DNA of 64,000 nucleotides from Lysobacter sp. ISL-50 (GTDB lineage Bacteria > Pseudomonadota > Gammaproteobacteria > Xanthomonadales > Xanthomonadaceae), in the NCBI RefSeq assembly GCF_018612875.1, contig NZ_JAGGRI010000017.1, positions 124,001 to 188,000 of the forward strand, in the 5' to 3' direction. Shown piece by piece: positions 8,485-17,892 of this stretch. The translations under genes were made by a program, and so were the position numbers. The notes under the pieces are model-generated. The model ran no database searches and was not told where the DNA came from. It worked only from the letters and a program-made list of their open reading frames with translations. Position 1 is the first letter of the stretch. Every line of letters begins with the position of its first letter.

Positions 8485-11466
8485 ATGAACACTGTGACCA
8501 GCTTGATACACGGCCGCGCTCTGCTCAGGTCCCTATTGGTTGTCGCGTTGATTACCGCTGGACCGGCGTTCTCCGCAGAGCAATCAGCCCCCGGGCAATC
8601 CGTCGCCGAACCGCCCAGCGCGCTGGACGCCGCCGGCCAACTGCAACGGTTGGTGATCAAGCCGCGTTTCGGATTCGGCTGGCTGCGCGTTGCCGGCGGC
8701 GTGCAGTTCCAGACCGGCGGCATCACCAAGAGCGTGCTGTTCTACGGCCCCGGCATCGCGCGCGTGTCCGCGCACAAGGGCCAATCGCATACCCGGCAAT
8801 CCAGCCTGGTCGTGGTGGCGTCGCCGCAGGCGCCGGCACTGGACATTGCAGAGTCCGCCGACGCACTCATCGTCGCCGGGGCCGGGCTGCGCGCCGTCGT
8901 CGACAAGCGCACCGGGACTATCGCGTTCCAACGACCCGACGGCACGCCGCTGGTCCGCGAGCAGGAGGCACCGGTGCTCACGCCGGGCACCGAACCCTCG
9001 GGAACCGAGACCTACGTCGTCGAGCAGCGATTCGCGCTGACTCCAGACGAATCGCTCTACGGCCTGGGCCAGTACAACGAGCCGTACATGGACTATCGCG
9101 GCCGCGAAGTGCTGATGGTGCAGACCAACATCGGCATTGTCGTGCCGTTCATGGTGTCCACGCGCCGCTATGGGCTGCTGTGGGACACATACTCGAAGAT
9201 GAGGTTCTCCGACGGCCCGCAAGGCGCGGCCTTTCGTGCCGAGAACGCGCCTGCCGGCGTCGATTACTACGTCGTGGCCGGCGACACGATGGACGAGGTG
9301 ATCGCGGGCTATCGCTACCTCACCGGTGCCGCGCCGATGTTCCCGAAATACGCGTTCGGTCTCTTCATGAGCAAGGAGCGCTATGCCACGCAGCAGCGCC
9401 TGCTGGAGGTGGTGCGGCGCTTTCGCCGCGAAAGCTTTCCGCTGGACGTGATCGTGCAGGACTGGCAGTACTGGGGTGGGCAGAAGGACGGCCAGTGGGA
9501 TGGCAACTGGAGCGGCATGGTCTGGGACCCAGAGCGCTATCCCGACCCCGCTGGCATGACGCGCACGCTGCACGACGATCTGCACACCCGACTGATGGTG
9601 TCGATCTGGCCGTCGATCGGCAACGACACCGCACTGGCGGGCGAACTCGATGCCAAGGGATTGCGTTTCGAGCCGCTGCACTGGATCTCCAAACGGGCGC
9701 GCATCTACGACGCTTTCAGCGAAGAAGGCCGGGCCATCCACTTCAAGCATGCGAAGAAGGGCCTGTTCGACATCGGGGTCGACGCGCTGTGGATGGACGG
9801 CACCGAGGTGGAGGTGGGCGGTGCCGCGCACGACCCTGCCGAAGTGGAGGCTGACATCAAGCGCCTGGGCCGCAACGCGATGGGCGACTTCGGGCGCTAC
9901 CTCAACGTCTACAGCCTGCTGACGACGCGCGGCGTCTACGAAGGCCAGCGCGCGAGCGCCGATCTTGGCGACAAGCGCGTGTTCACGCTCACCCGTTCCG
10001 CCTGGGCCGGACAGCAGCGCTATGCCGCAATGCCATGGTCGGGCGACACCACCGCCAGCTGGGACGCGCTGCGCGCGCAGATCGCCGGCGGCCTGAATGT
10101 CTCGATGGCGGGCCTGCCGTACTGGACGCAGGATGTCGGCGGCTTCTTCGTCAACGCGCCCGGCGGCGAACGCGACCCGGCCTACCGCGAACTGTTCGCA
10201 CGCTGGAACCAGTTTGGCATCTTCAATCCGATATACCGCATCCACGGCACCTCGATCGAGCGCGAGCCCTGGGCGTTCAAGGCACTCGAGCCGGCGATCT
10301 ACCGCTCGATCCGCCGCGCCGCCGAGCTGCGCTACCGCCTGCTGCCCTACACCTACAGTCTGGCCTGGGCCAGCACGCACGACGGCTACACGATGATGCG
10401 CGGTCTGGCGATGGACTTCCCGGACCAACCGGCACTGCGCCGCGTGGATGACACTTACATGTTCGGTCCGGCGTTCCTGGTGCAGCCGATCACCAGGCCG
10501 ATGTTCCACGCCGAACTGCCGCCGCCGCCCACGGTACCGGCGACGCAGTTGCGCACGCCCGACGGTCAACCGGGCCTGGAGCTCGAGTACTACCGCGGCA
10601 TGGAGTTCGAACAGCTCGCCAGCCGCACCGTCGACCTGCAGGCCGAACACCATTGGCCCGGCCCGCCGCTGGACAGCGTGCCGCCCGGCTTGGACGGACT
10701 GCAGAACTTCTCGGCGCGCTGGCAGGGCCAGATCATCGCGGCCGAGGACGGCGAGCACGAGATCGGCGTTGAAGGCGACGATGGCTTCCGCGTCTGGCTC
10801 GACGACAAGCTCGTCGTCGAGGACTGGAAGGAATCTGGTGCGCGTTTCGCCGGAGGGCGCGTGGAACTGCGCAAGGGGCAAGCGGTGCGCGTGCGCATCG
10901 ACTATTTCCAGAAGGGTGGGGGCCGATCGATGCGGCTGGCCTGGCGCACGCCGAGTGAACGCATCGCTCTCGCAGAGCACCAGCGGCGACTCGATCCGAG
11001 GCAGGCCACGCTGCTGCCGGCCGGTACGGACTGGTATGACTTCTGGACCGGCCAGCGCCATGCCGGCGGCGCCAGCGCCGCGCGGCGCTATGCGATCGAC
11101 GAGTTTCCGTTGTTCGTGCGCGCCGGCTCGATCGTGCCGTTGGGTCCGGTGGTCCAGTACGTCGACGAGAAGCCGGACGCGCCCTACGAGATCCGCATCT
11201 ACCCCGGCGCCGACGGCCGCTTCACGCTGTACGACGACGACGGCGAGAGCTATCGCTACGAGAAGGGCGAGTACGCCACCGTCGCGCTTGCCTGGGACGA
11301 CGCGCGGCATGCGTTACGCATCGGCGCCCGAGAAGGCAGTTTCCCCGGCATGACAGAGCAGCGCGAGCTGAACGTACGGCTGATGCCATCGGGTCCCGGC
11401 GACCGCGTCCAGACCAAGACCGTCCGCTTCCATGGCGAGCCGGTTGAACTTTCCTTTACGCAATGA
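8485..11466 (+). CDS. GH31 alpha-xylosidase with inserted PA14 domain
   Basis: 993 aa with an N-terminal signal peptide (hydrophobic SLLVVALITAGPAFSA). The GH31 catalytic barrel has FPLDVIVQDWQYWG, the nucleophile Asp438 in ALWMDGTEVEVGG and the acid/base Asp521 in MPWSGDTTASW. Between the barrel and the C-terminal beta domains, residues about 700-830 form a PA14 domain (LELEYYRGMEFEQLASRTVD to YFQKGGGRSMRLAWRTPSE). This architecture is that of the well-studied Cellvibrio alpha-xylosidases of family GH31, where PA14 helps bind longer xylogluco-oligosaccharides. The predicted role is removal of alpha-1,6-xylose from the non-reducing end of xyloglucan oligosaccharides in the periplasm or at the outer membrane. 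The stop overlaps a possible ATG of the next gene (ATGA), so the genes are translationally linked. Confidence 0.93.
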   Translation: MNTVTSLIHGRALLRSLLVVALITAGPAFSAEQSAPGQSVAEPPSALDAAGQLQRLVIKPRFGFGWLRVAGGVQFQTGGITKSVLFYGPGIARVSAHKGQSHTRQSSLVVVASPQAPALDIAESADALIVAGAGLRAVVDKRTGTIAFQRPDGTPLVREQEAPVLTPGTEPSGTETYVVEQRFALTPDESLYGLGQYNEPYMDYRGREVLMVQTNIGIVVPFMVSTRRYGLLWDTYSKMRFSDGPQGAAFRAENAPAGVDYYVVAGDTMDEVIAGYRYLTGAAPMFPKYAFGLFMSKERYATQQRLLEVVRRFRRESFPLDVIVQDWQYWGGQKDGQWDGNWSGMVWDPERYPDPAGMTRTLHDDLHTRLMVSIWPSIGNDTALAGELDAKGLRFEPLHWISKRARIYDAFSEEGRAIHFKHAKKGLFDIGVDALWMDGTEVEVGGAAHDPAEVEADIKRLGRNAMGDFGRYLNVYSLLTTRGVYEGQRASADLGDKRVFTLTRSAWAGQQRYAAMPWSGDTTASWDALRAQIAGGLNVSMAGLPYWTQDVGGFFVNAPGGERDPAYRELFARWNQFGIFNPIYRIHGTSIEREPWAFKALEPAIYRSIRRAAELRYRLLPYTYSLAWASTHDGYTMMRGLAMDFPDQPALRRVDDTYMFGPAFLVQPITRPMFHAELPPPPTVPATQLRTPDGQPGLELEYYRGMEFEQLASRTVDLQAEHHWPGPPLDSVPPGLDGLQNFSARWQGQIIAAEDGEHEIGVEGDDGFRVWLDDKLVVEDWKESGARFAGGRVELRKGQAVRVRIDYFQKGGGRSMRLAWRTPSERIALAEHQRRLDPRQATLLPAGTDWYDFWTGQRHAGGASAARRYAIDEFPLFVRAGSIVPLGPVVQYVDEKPDAPYEIRIYPGADGRFTLYDDDGESYRYEKGEYATVALAWDDARHALRIGAREGSFPGMTEQRELNVRLMPSGPGDRVQTKTVRFHGEPVELSFTQ

Positions 11467-11483
11467 AAGATGAAGGCTATTCG

Positions 11484-12722
11484 ATGAGACTGCAAAAGGA
11501 ACCGTTCGCGGTGGTCGCCGCGCTGTGCTGGGCCGTCACGGCAGGAACCGCGATGGCAGGCCCCCAATCGGTTGTATCGCCGAGTGGCCATGCTGTCATC
11601 CGCATCGACGATGACGGCAGTCGATTCTCGGTGCTGCGGCGGGGGGAGACTGTCATCGCCCCGTCACCGCTGGGATTGGAACTCGACGGTGCGGCTGCAT
11701 TCGGCGCGCTGGTGCTCGAGCGCCGCGAAGATACCGAGGTGGACCGCAACATCCCGCTGGTCGCGACCAAGGCATCGGTGGCGCGCGACCGCTACCGCGG
11801 TGCCACGCTAACGTTCCGCGAAACGCAAGCGCCTGCGCGCCGGCTTATCATCGACGTGCGCGCCTACGACGATGGCGTTGCGTTCCGCTACCGTATCGAC
11901 GATCCGGCGCCGGTGCGCCTTGCCGGCGAGCGCACCGCCTTCGTACCGGCGGGCGACCCGTCGTGCCTGGCCACCGAGTTCGACCGTTCGCACGAAAAGC
12001 CCTTCGAGCGCCAGCGCATCTCGGAACTGGCCACGGACAAGGGCTACGACGTGCCGCTGGTGTGCGCCACCGCTTCAGGCCGCACGCACTACGCCGTTAC
12101 CCAGTCCCATCTGCAGGGCTACACGGGTGCGTCGCTATGGCGTCAGGGCGCGGCGATGCAGGTGCGCCTGTCGGCCGTGCCGGGGCGTGAGGGACCGGCC
12201 TATGTCTCCCGCGGCGGGCTCAGGACGTCCTGGCGCGTGGTGATGATGGCCGGCCGGGCGGGCGACCTCATCGCTTCGTCGCTGGTGGGCAATCTCAACC
12301 CGCCGCCCGAGGGCGACTTCAGCTGGGTCAAGCCCGGCAAGGCGGCCTGGAACTGGTGGTCCGGGCCCAGCAAGGGCGCCACGGCCGACATGGACGCCTT
12401 CCGCCGTTACATCGATTTCGCCGCCGAATCCGGCCTGCCGTATGCGCTGCTGGACGCCGGCTGGGCCTGGGGCAGCGGCCCTTGCTGCGAGGCGCTTCCG
12501 GAAACCGATCTCACCCGCCCGGTCGATGGCGTGGACATGCCCGCCCTGGTGCGCTACGCCGAGTCCAAGGGTGTCAGCCTGCTGCTGTGGGCGCACTGGA
12601 AGCATATGGCCGCGCGCATGGACGAGGTACTGGATACCTGGGTGCGCTGGGGCAAGCGCTTGAAGCGCGGCCTTGCTTCTGTGTCCACCCACCCAGCTAC
12701 TCGACTTCTGCCGACGGGCTAG
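11484..12722 (+). pseudogene. GH97 glycosidase, 3'-truncated
   Basis: The start at 11484 is chosen for a GAAGG site 8 nt upstream and an immediate signal peptide (AVVAALCWAVTAGTAMA); 11463 is an alternative that overlaps the GH31 stop. The product has the GH97 N-terminal beta-sandwich (VVSPSGHAVIRIDDDG) and the first half of the barrel (KPGKAAWNWWSGPSKG, YALLDAGWAWGSG, LLLWAHWKHM). Family identity ends at WVRWGKRLKRG, just where an intact GH97 would continue into the strand carrying its catalytic Asp/Glu. The last 20 residues are unrelated. An intact member is about 650-700 aa; this one is 412 and must be inactive. It was probably an alpha-glucosidase or alpha-galactosidase of the same operon, lost by recombination near 12,660. 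Confidence 0.85.
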
Positions 12723-12735
12723 CGCACTTCGATAT

Positions 12736-12759
12736 GTCCGCTTCTGGCCGAGAGCGGAC
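12736..12759. repeat. GTCCGCT...AGCGGAC inverted repeat
   Basis: GTCCGCT (12736-12742) pairs exactly with AGCGGAC (12753-12759) across a 10-nt loop. It lies just past the broken GH97 end. Half-copies (GTCCGCTT) also occur near 4726 and 13980, all in intergenic DNA, so it may be a dispersed intergenic element. It has no T-run. Confidence 0.4.
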
Positions 12760-12959
12760 TCGACCTGCAGCAGCCCTCATTAACCCCCAGGAGCAGCCCA
12801 TCAAGAGGGCTTGAACCGGGGTTTGGTTGCTCCACCACTGTCCTTCCAGGGGCGTTTTTCTCCGCCGGTGCGGGCCTCCAAAACCGCCTTATTTCTGGGT
12901 GTTTCTGTAAAGGCCGTGGTTTCTGAGAACCGGCGAACACGCCGTTTGGCGAAAATTTC

Positions 12960-12993
<34 letters not shown>

Positions 12994-14133
12994 CTCCCAA
13001 CCTGTGGTCTCGGAACCAAAGGCCGGTTTTCTGGCGTCTTGTAAATCAATGGTTTAACCGTGGACTTTTTTGCGAGTTTTTCGGCGATCAACAGGTCAAC
13101 CAAAACCCGAAACCCACTTTTAGGAACCCTAGGCGGCATACCCAGCAAGGCCGGGCATCGTTGCGCTCGTTTAGGCCCAAGTCATTGGATGGGGGTTCGA
13201 ATCTATCTGGCCGCGCCTAAGCCATGCACGGACCAATTCCTTCATCCACAGCACCCAGCTGTGCCCATCGTCAGATTTCTCGCGACGCGCATTAATCGTT
13301 CGACCGTCATCGCCGACAACCGGGATGCAACGATGCTCTTTTACGCCCATGACGTTCGATCCGCGCCATGTCCACGTGTGGTCATTGAGCCGTATCTGTT
13401 TAGTCCGGCGACGAGAAAGGTTTTTTTTGAGGTTTTTGGCGTTTTCCATCGGCCATCGAGTTATCCGAAGATGGGGCATTTGGCGATTCACCGCCCTCGA
13501 TATGGGATCGCTACCATCTTGCCGTGCCGGCATCGTCGATCCACATTCGGCCCATTGCCTCAGTCCGACCGCAAGTCCGCGAGCGCTTGCCCAGTGAGGT
13601 CGCCCATGAAGACCTTTCAACCCGCTTTACCCGCCGCGACGGTTTTGGCGGTCAGTGCCTGCGCCGGCGAGCCCGCGAACTTGCGCTAGTTCGGCCAGGA
13701 AGATCTCCGGCCGTGTCCGCTTGCGCTTTCGCTTGTCGTTGTACTCCGCATCACCGAAGGAAGCTGCATGGACATCGCTCGCCTGGACCTCTGGCTGATT
13801 TTCGCGGATCAGGCCGACTTGTTCAGGGCTTGCTTAACGGAGGCGCCTGTCCTATTTCGTAACAGCGCCCTCAAGGAAAGTTAATAAAAACAGGTGTCTA
13901 AAAACGCTGAATACACAGCTGCCGCCGTAAATCTGCTCCCGGAGTGTGCAGGCGCTGCGTTTCGAGGAGCGGCGTCCAAAGTCCGCTTTGCGGAAGTTTC
14001 TTGTTTATACAGAGATAATGCCTTCAGATTTTAACGGGCGCAGAGTATTAGTCCTCTCGGCGAATACCCGCTTGCATGGTTCTCAGAGGTAAATGGTGAG
14101 TGGTCAAGAAGCCATCAGGCAAGGACGTCCATT

Positions 14134-15189
14134 GTGTCTATCACTATTCAAGATGCAATTGATACATGCGAGCGAGCGTGTACGTTAGGCATTCCTCTCG
14201 TCGGCAGGTCAGAAGCCTTTCTCGACATGATAAAGGTCGTGGGGAGGGTGGCGCGTCACGGTGATGCCACAGTACTGATCCGAGGCGAAACAGGGACAGG
14301 AAAGGAATTGGTTGCCAGAGCCACGCACTACCTCGGGCGGCGCTCCAGTTATCCGTTTGTACCCGTCAATTGCGGTGCGTTGCCCGAGGATCTGATTGAG
14401 AATGAGTTGTTCGGTCATCGTGCTGGTGCTTATACGGGAGCAGGAGCAGAGGTTGCAGGACTCATCCGATTGGCTGATCGCGGCACCCTTTTTCTCGACG
14501 AAATAGATGCGCTGCCGCTGAAGGCACAAGTCTCTCTTCTCCGCTTCCTGCAAGACGGATGCTATCGACCCTTAGGCGGTCAGCGAGAAGAAGCGTCCAA
14601 TGTTCGCGTCGTCGCCGCGTGCAACGGGTGCCTCGAAGATGAAGTCAAGGCGGGACACTTTCGTCGCGACCTCTATTATCGGCTGAACCTCCTGTCGATT
14701 ACTGTCCCTCCATTGCGCGAAAGAGGCGCGGACATCCCGCTTCTTTCCAAGTACTTCTTGCGTGAATTCGCTCGTCGCTATGCATCGTGCGAAAAAGATC
14801 TTCACAGTCATACGCTGTCCTGGTTCCTCCACTACGATTGGCCCGGCAACGTCCGGGAGTTGGAGAACCTGGTGCATCGCGAATACCTGATCTGCGAAGG
14901 TCGAGAGCTTCTGATCCGTGCGCCCAGTGAGTTCAGTGACAGCGATCAGCAGCGCGCGCTACCAGGTGAGCGGTGTGCGGCGCTTCCTCTGCAAACGGAC
15001 GCCCTTGCAACGAGCTACCACCTGGCCAAAGCACATGCTCTTGAGCAGTTCGACCGGGCCTACCTTACCGAGCTGATCCACCGCACGCACGGAAACGTGA
15101 CGCAAGCCGCGGCGCTCGCGGGCAAGGAGCGCCGCGCGATGGGCAAGCTCTTGAAACGCTACGGCATCGGCTACGTCGTCGGAGATTAA
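14134..15189 (+). CDS. Sigma-54-dependent transcription activator (AAA+ and Fis HTH)
   Basis: GTG start with AAGGA at 14121-14125; 351 aa. It has a full sigma-54 activator core with a very short N-terminus and no receiver, GAF or PAS domain. Walker A is GETGTGKE (about residues 50-57), the sigma-54 contact loop is GAYTGA (a variant of GAFTGA), Walker B is LFLDEIDALP, and the arginine-finger and sensor II region reads YDWPGNVRELENLVHR. The C-terminal Fis-type HTH is HGNVTQAAALAGKERRAMG. Such proteins bind upstream of -24/-12 promoters and remodel sigma-54 polymerase. The next gene on the same strand is the first of the injection-system operon and has a sigma-54 promoter in front, so this is probably its dedicated activator. 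Lack of a sensory domain suggests control by expression level or a partner protein. Confidence 0.93.
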   Translation: MSITIQDAIDTCERACTLGIPLVGRSEAFLDMIKVVGRVARHGDATVLIRGETGTGKELVARATHYLGRRSSYPFVPVNCGALPEDLIENELFGHRAGAYTGAGAEVAGLIRLADRGTLFLDEIDALPLKAQVSLLRFLQDGCYRPLGGQREEASNVRVVAACNGCLEDEVKAGHFRRDLYYRLNLLSITVPPLRERGADIPLLSKYFLREFARRYASCEKDLHSHTLSWFLHYDWPGNVRELENLVHREYLICEGRELLIRAPSEFSDSDQQRALPGERCAALPLQTDALATSYHLAKAHALEQFDRAYLTELIHRTHGNVTQAAALAGKERRAMGKLLKRYGIGYVVGD

Positions 15190-15592
15190 GCCTTTCGCGC
15201 CGACGCTCGCCATTCTTCGATTGAACTCTCTTCCGAGTTCGACGTATTGAGCGTCGCCGCCTGCGCTCGCATTGCGTAAGCCCCCGTCAAATTCGCAGCT
15301 GGCAAGTCGAACGCCTGGAGGATTGTTGGCGTACCTCGCTGGGCGTCTGGTCGCTCCAGTGAGTCGTGGGAACGCGGTGCTTTGTATTCTCCCCGCCGCA
15401 TTTGCTCTTCCACTCGAAATGCATCGCCGCGCTGATGCCGGCCTGGTGACTGGTGTTCATCACAGACACGCCGGTTGTCCTGGGTCATCTCGCACCCTGA
15501 AACCTGCACTGACCCGGGTGGCTTTCGACCCGCCTTGCCACCCGCGCAATATAAAACCGCGATTTCCTTAAGATTTTTGTCGAGTCCCGCAT

Positions 15593-15608
15593 TGGCAAGG
15601 AACTTGCT
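15593..15608 (+). promoter_or_regulatory. Sigma-54 (-24/-12) promoter of the injection-system operon
   Basis: TGGCAAGGAACTTGCT matches the consensus TGGCACG-N4-TTGCA/T, with the invariant GG (15594-15595) and GC (15606-15607) separated by exactly 10 nt. Transcription would start near 15,619, about 23 nt before the GTG of the first gene. The activator binding sites should lie in the rest of the 450-bp gap (15190-15590), which holds no credible gene; no clear dyad was picked out there. Confidence 0.82.
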
Positions 15609-15641
15609 CTGTATTGAGCGAGTGAGAACGGAGATTCGCTG

Positions 15642-15920
15642 GTGACTCGTTCGGTGCAGGAGGTTGCTGCCGGCATTAAACGATATTGCGATACCCATCC
15701 CGATGCTTGCGACACGCTCGAAGGCATCGCGTGGTGGCTCGTGATCCAGCGTTCGGCGGCCGAGCGCGAAGTGCTCGAGGCGGCGGTCGACTACCTCATC
15801 AAGTGCAACATGCTGACCTCGTATCGTCTCAATGACGGAACGACCTTGTTCGGATGCTCGGGTTGCGCTGTCGACGACGCACCGGGAATGGAGATCGCAG
15901 CTAAGGAGCGCGGCAAATGA
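15642..15920 (+). CDS. Small conserved eCIS-leading protein
   Basis: A 92-aa protein from GTG 15642 (GGAG lies about 10 nt upstream). It is alpha-helical, with YCDTHPDACDTLEGIAWWLV, then EVLEAAVDYLIKCNMLTSYR, which looks like a winged-helix-type fold, and a C-terminal GCSGC cysteine pair. I do not assign a function. It is the first gene after the sigma-54 promoter and its stop overlaps the next start (ATGA). It may be a regulator or an assembly factor of the injection system. A long minus-strand frame covers the same DNA and is rejected as a shadow. Confidence 0.72.
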   Translation: MTRSVQEVAAGIKRYCDTHPDACDTLEGIAWWLVIQRSAAEREVLEAAVDYLIKCNMLTSYRLNDGTTLFGCSGCAVDDAPGMEIAAKERGK

Positions 15921-16519
15921 TGGTCGAGGCGATGACACTGCTGATCAAGCAGCTCAACGACTACATAGCGCAAGCGGATGGCGGCGGGCCTGGCGCGCCT
16001 GTGCAAACCGTATGGGGAAACGTGGCCCAGCTCGATCGGCCGGAAGTTGCGACGGAACTCGAGAACCACATCGTGCTGACGCTCGTGAATCTCGAGGAGG
16101 AACGCGCTCTCAAGAACGGCAGGTCGTTCGCGAGCGTCGGCTCGTCCGACGTCGCCTATCGTAACCGCCCGATCCATCTGAACCTGTTCCTGCTGTTCAC
16201 GGCGAACTATCGAAACTACGGCACGGCGTTGCGTCGGCTGTCGCAGGTGCTTACCTTCTTCCAGGGCAAGCAACGGTTCACCTTGGCGAATTCGCCTGGA
16301 GCGCTGCCTCAGCCGCCGATCGCGGAGCTATCGCTGACGATGGATCTCATCTCGCCAAAGTTCGAGGAGGTCAATCACCTCTGGGGATTTCTTGGCGCCA
16401 AGCAGGGTGTTTCCGTTCTATACCGCGGACGTCTGGTGGCGGTCTCGGACGACCGTGTGCTGACAGGCGGCGGCATCATCCGCGAGATCGACGTCCTGAG
16501 CCGGGATGCGACCGCATGA
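15917..16519 (+). CDS. DUF4255 / Pvc16-like tail-terminator protein
   Basis: 200 aa. The pattern AMTLLIKQLNDYIAQ, then a beta-rich middle (ENHIVLTLVNLEEERALKN, PIHLNLFLLFTANYRNYGTA) and ALRRLSQVLTFFQGK is typical of the DUF4255/Pvc16 family, the cap (Afp16-like) that ends polymerisation of tube and sheath in contractile injection systems. It overlaps both neighbours by 4 nt (ATGA), an arrangement implying coupled translation. It acts in the cytoplasm during particle assembly. Confidence 0.88.
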   Translation: MMVEAMTLLIKQLNDYIAQADGGGPGAPVQTVWGNVAQLDRPEVATELENHIVLTLVNLEEERALKNGRSFASVGSSDVAYRNRPIHLNLFLLFTANYRNYGTALRRLSQVLTFFQGKQRFTLANSPGALPQPPIAELSLTMDLISPKFEEVNHLWGFLGAKQGVSVLYRGRLVAVSDDRVLTGGGIIREIDVLSRDATA

Positions 16520-17889
16520 TCCGTTACCGGACATTGTTCGAAGTCGACATCGCGCACGACTATTTCCTGAGTCGTGGCGAGGTCGTACTCGAAGCGCAGT
16601 CGGACGCGGATAGGGCTTCGCTGGCGGCGTTGTACTCGGTTGCCGACGTTTTCGAGATCGAGCCCGATGCGGCCACGATCGCAACATTAGCGGGCCACAA
16701 GCTGCTATTCCGCGCTACGCGCGCGGGATTCCTCGTCGCCGCGCAGGTCGACGCGTCGACACCGCCGCAGCCGATAATCGCACCTGGCGATACCTTCAGA
16801 CTGGCCTTTGTTCTGCGTGTGCGTAATGCGCGGTTCGCAAACTACACCGAGCTGGGGCAGCCTTCGCGCTTCTATCGTTTCGGCAACGACGCACAAAATC
16901 GCGTGGCCGGCGTCAGCAACCTCTCGCGGCCGATCCGGGCGTTCGATGCGACGAGCCGGTATGTCGCCGGCGATGTGTACTCTCAGGCTGCGGGTTCGAC
17001 GTTCGATCTGTTTCTCGCGCTGCGCGACACCGGGCCGGCCGCGACGCCGGTTGTCGCGGACTGGCGCCGAATTCCGGTCGACACCTTCAGCGCCAGCGCG
17101 ACTTATCAGTCCGGGGCGATGGTTCTTGCTGCGAACCGCGTATACCGCGCGCTCGTGGATACACCGGGGACCGATCTAACCAATGCGGCGCAATGGCAGC
17201 CAGGCACGTTGCTCGGCAACCAGTACGCCAGCGCCTCGGATGCGATGCGCGCCGACTTTGCGTTCGCGTCGCTCGACATCGCCGCCGCCGCCTTGCCGCG
17301 CGCCACCGTGCGTGTGACGCGTTCCGGCGCGGCAACACCGGCTTCCGAGCAGCACTTTTCGGCGGAGCAGGGCCTGTTGAGCCAAGTGCAGGTTGATCTG
17401 CGTACGCTGCCATCGGGTACCTATCGCCTCGAACTTCTGGACGACGCGGATACGCCGGTTCCAGGTCATGCGACATCCATCTTCATCGCCGCCGACGCGC
17501 GCTCGACGGGCGCATTCGGCGTGATCGAGATCGATCGCGGCACTGCCGACTACGCGCTGCTCGACGGAGCCGGCGCGCTGCGCTCGCCGAGCTACACGTT
17601 GCGTTTCCTCAATCGTTCGACGCGTTGGCGCTATATCTTTCCCGCGGCGCAGGCGGTCGGCGCGGGCGCGGACGTCGCGCATGAAGGCGCGGACCCGCGT
17701 GTCCTCGTTACCGCAAACGCGCGTCCGCTGTCGCGCTTCGGCGCAGGATCGTACCTGCAGGCCGACGTCTCGGCGACACCCGCTTCGGAAGAGATCCTGC
17801 TTCCTGCACCCGAGGCTAACTGCTTGCGGCGCCAGAACGCCGAGTGGTTTTCTGAAACCCATCTGCCGAACCTAACCGTAGGACCGTGA
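16516..17889 (+). CDS. eCIS accessory protein with internal carbohydrate-binding-like module
   Basis: 457 aa, not assigned to a named Afp/PVC part. The first 110 residues (MIRYRTLFEVDIAHDYFLSR) form a beta-rich domain often seen next to DUF4255 genes in eCIS loci. Residues about 150-230 contain two copies of a short motif of the type Y-x-x-G-x-x-V/M-x-x-x-x-x-x-Y/F-x-A-L (RYVAGDVYSQAAGSTFDLFL; TYQSGAMVLAANRVYRALVD), ending in NAAQWQPG. This resembles the chitin-binding type 3 (CBM5/12) fold and may help attach to glycans. The C-terminal 200 residues are beta-rich. There is no signal peptide. Position between cap and sheath suggests a structural or decorating role. Confidence 0.65.
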   Translation: MIRYRTLFEVDIAHDYFLSRGEVVLEAQSDADRASLAALYSVADVFEIEPDAATIATLAGHKLLFRATRAGFLVAAQVDASTPPQPIIAPGDTFRLAFVLRVRNARFANYTELGQPSRFYRFGNDAQNRVAGVSNLSRPIRAFDATSRYVAGDVYSQAAGSTFDLFLALRDTGPAATPVVADWRRIPVDTFSASATYQSGAMVLAANRVYRALVDTPGTDLTNAAQWQPGTLLGNQYASASDAMRADFAFASLDIAAAALPRATVRVTRSGAATPASEQHFSAEQGLLSQVQVDLRTLPSGTYRLELLDDADTPVPGHATSIFIAADARSTGAFGVIEIDRGTADYALLDGAGALRSPSYTLRFLNRSTRWRYIFPAAQAVGAGADVAHEGADPRVLVTANARPLSRFGAGSYLQADVSATPASEEILLPAPEANCLRRQNAEWFSETHLPNLTVGP

Positions 17890-17892
17890 CCC

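Noticed and set aside
8584-11310. 908-aa open frame on the minus strand
   Set aside because: It is antisense to the GH31 gene, whose plus-strand product has a full catalytic site. The minus product is His/Arg/Val-rich with no known motif.
13185-13215. tRNA-like 3' fragment with TTCGAAT loop
   Set aside because: The T-stem has a mismatch and no matching anticodon arm, D-arm or acceptor strand was found upstream. It is at most a remnant.
13171-13620. 149-aa minus-strand frame in the gene-poor region
   Set aside because: Some segments look protein-like, but it overlaps a similar plus-strand frame and a tRNA-like fragment and has no ribosome site or domain.
15186-15938. 250-aa minus-strand frame over the sigma-54 promoter
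   Set aside because: It overlaps two well-supported operon genes and the promoter, and has no recognisable domain.
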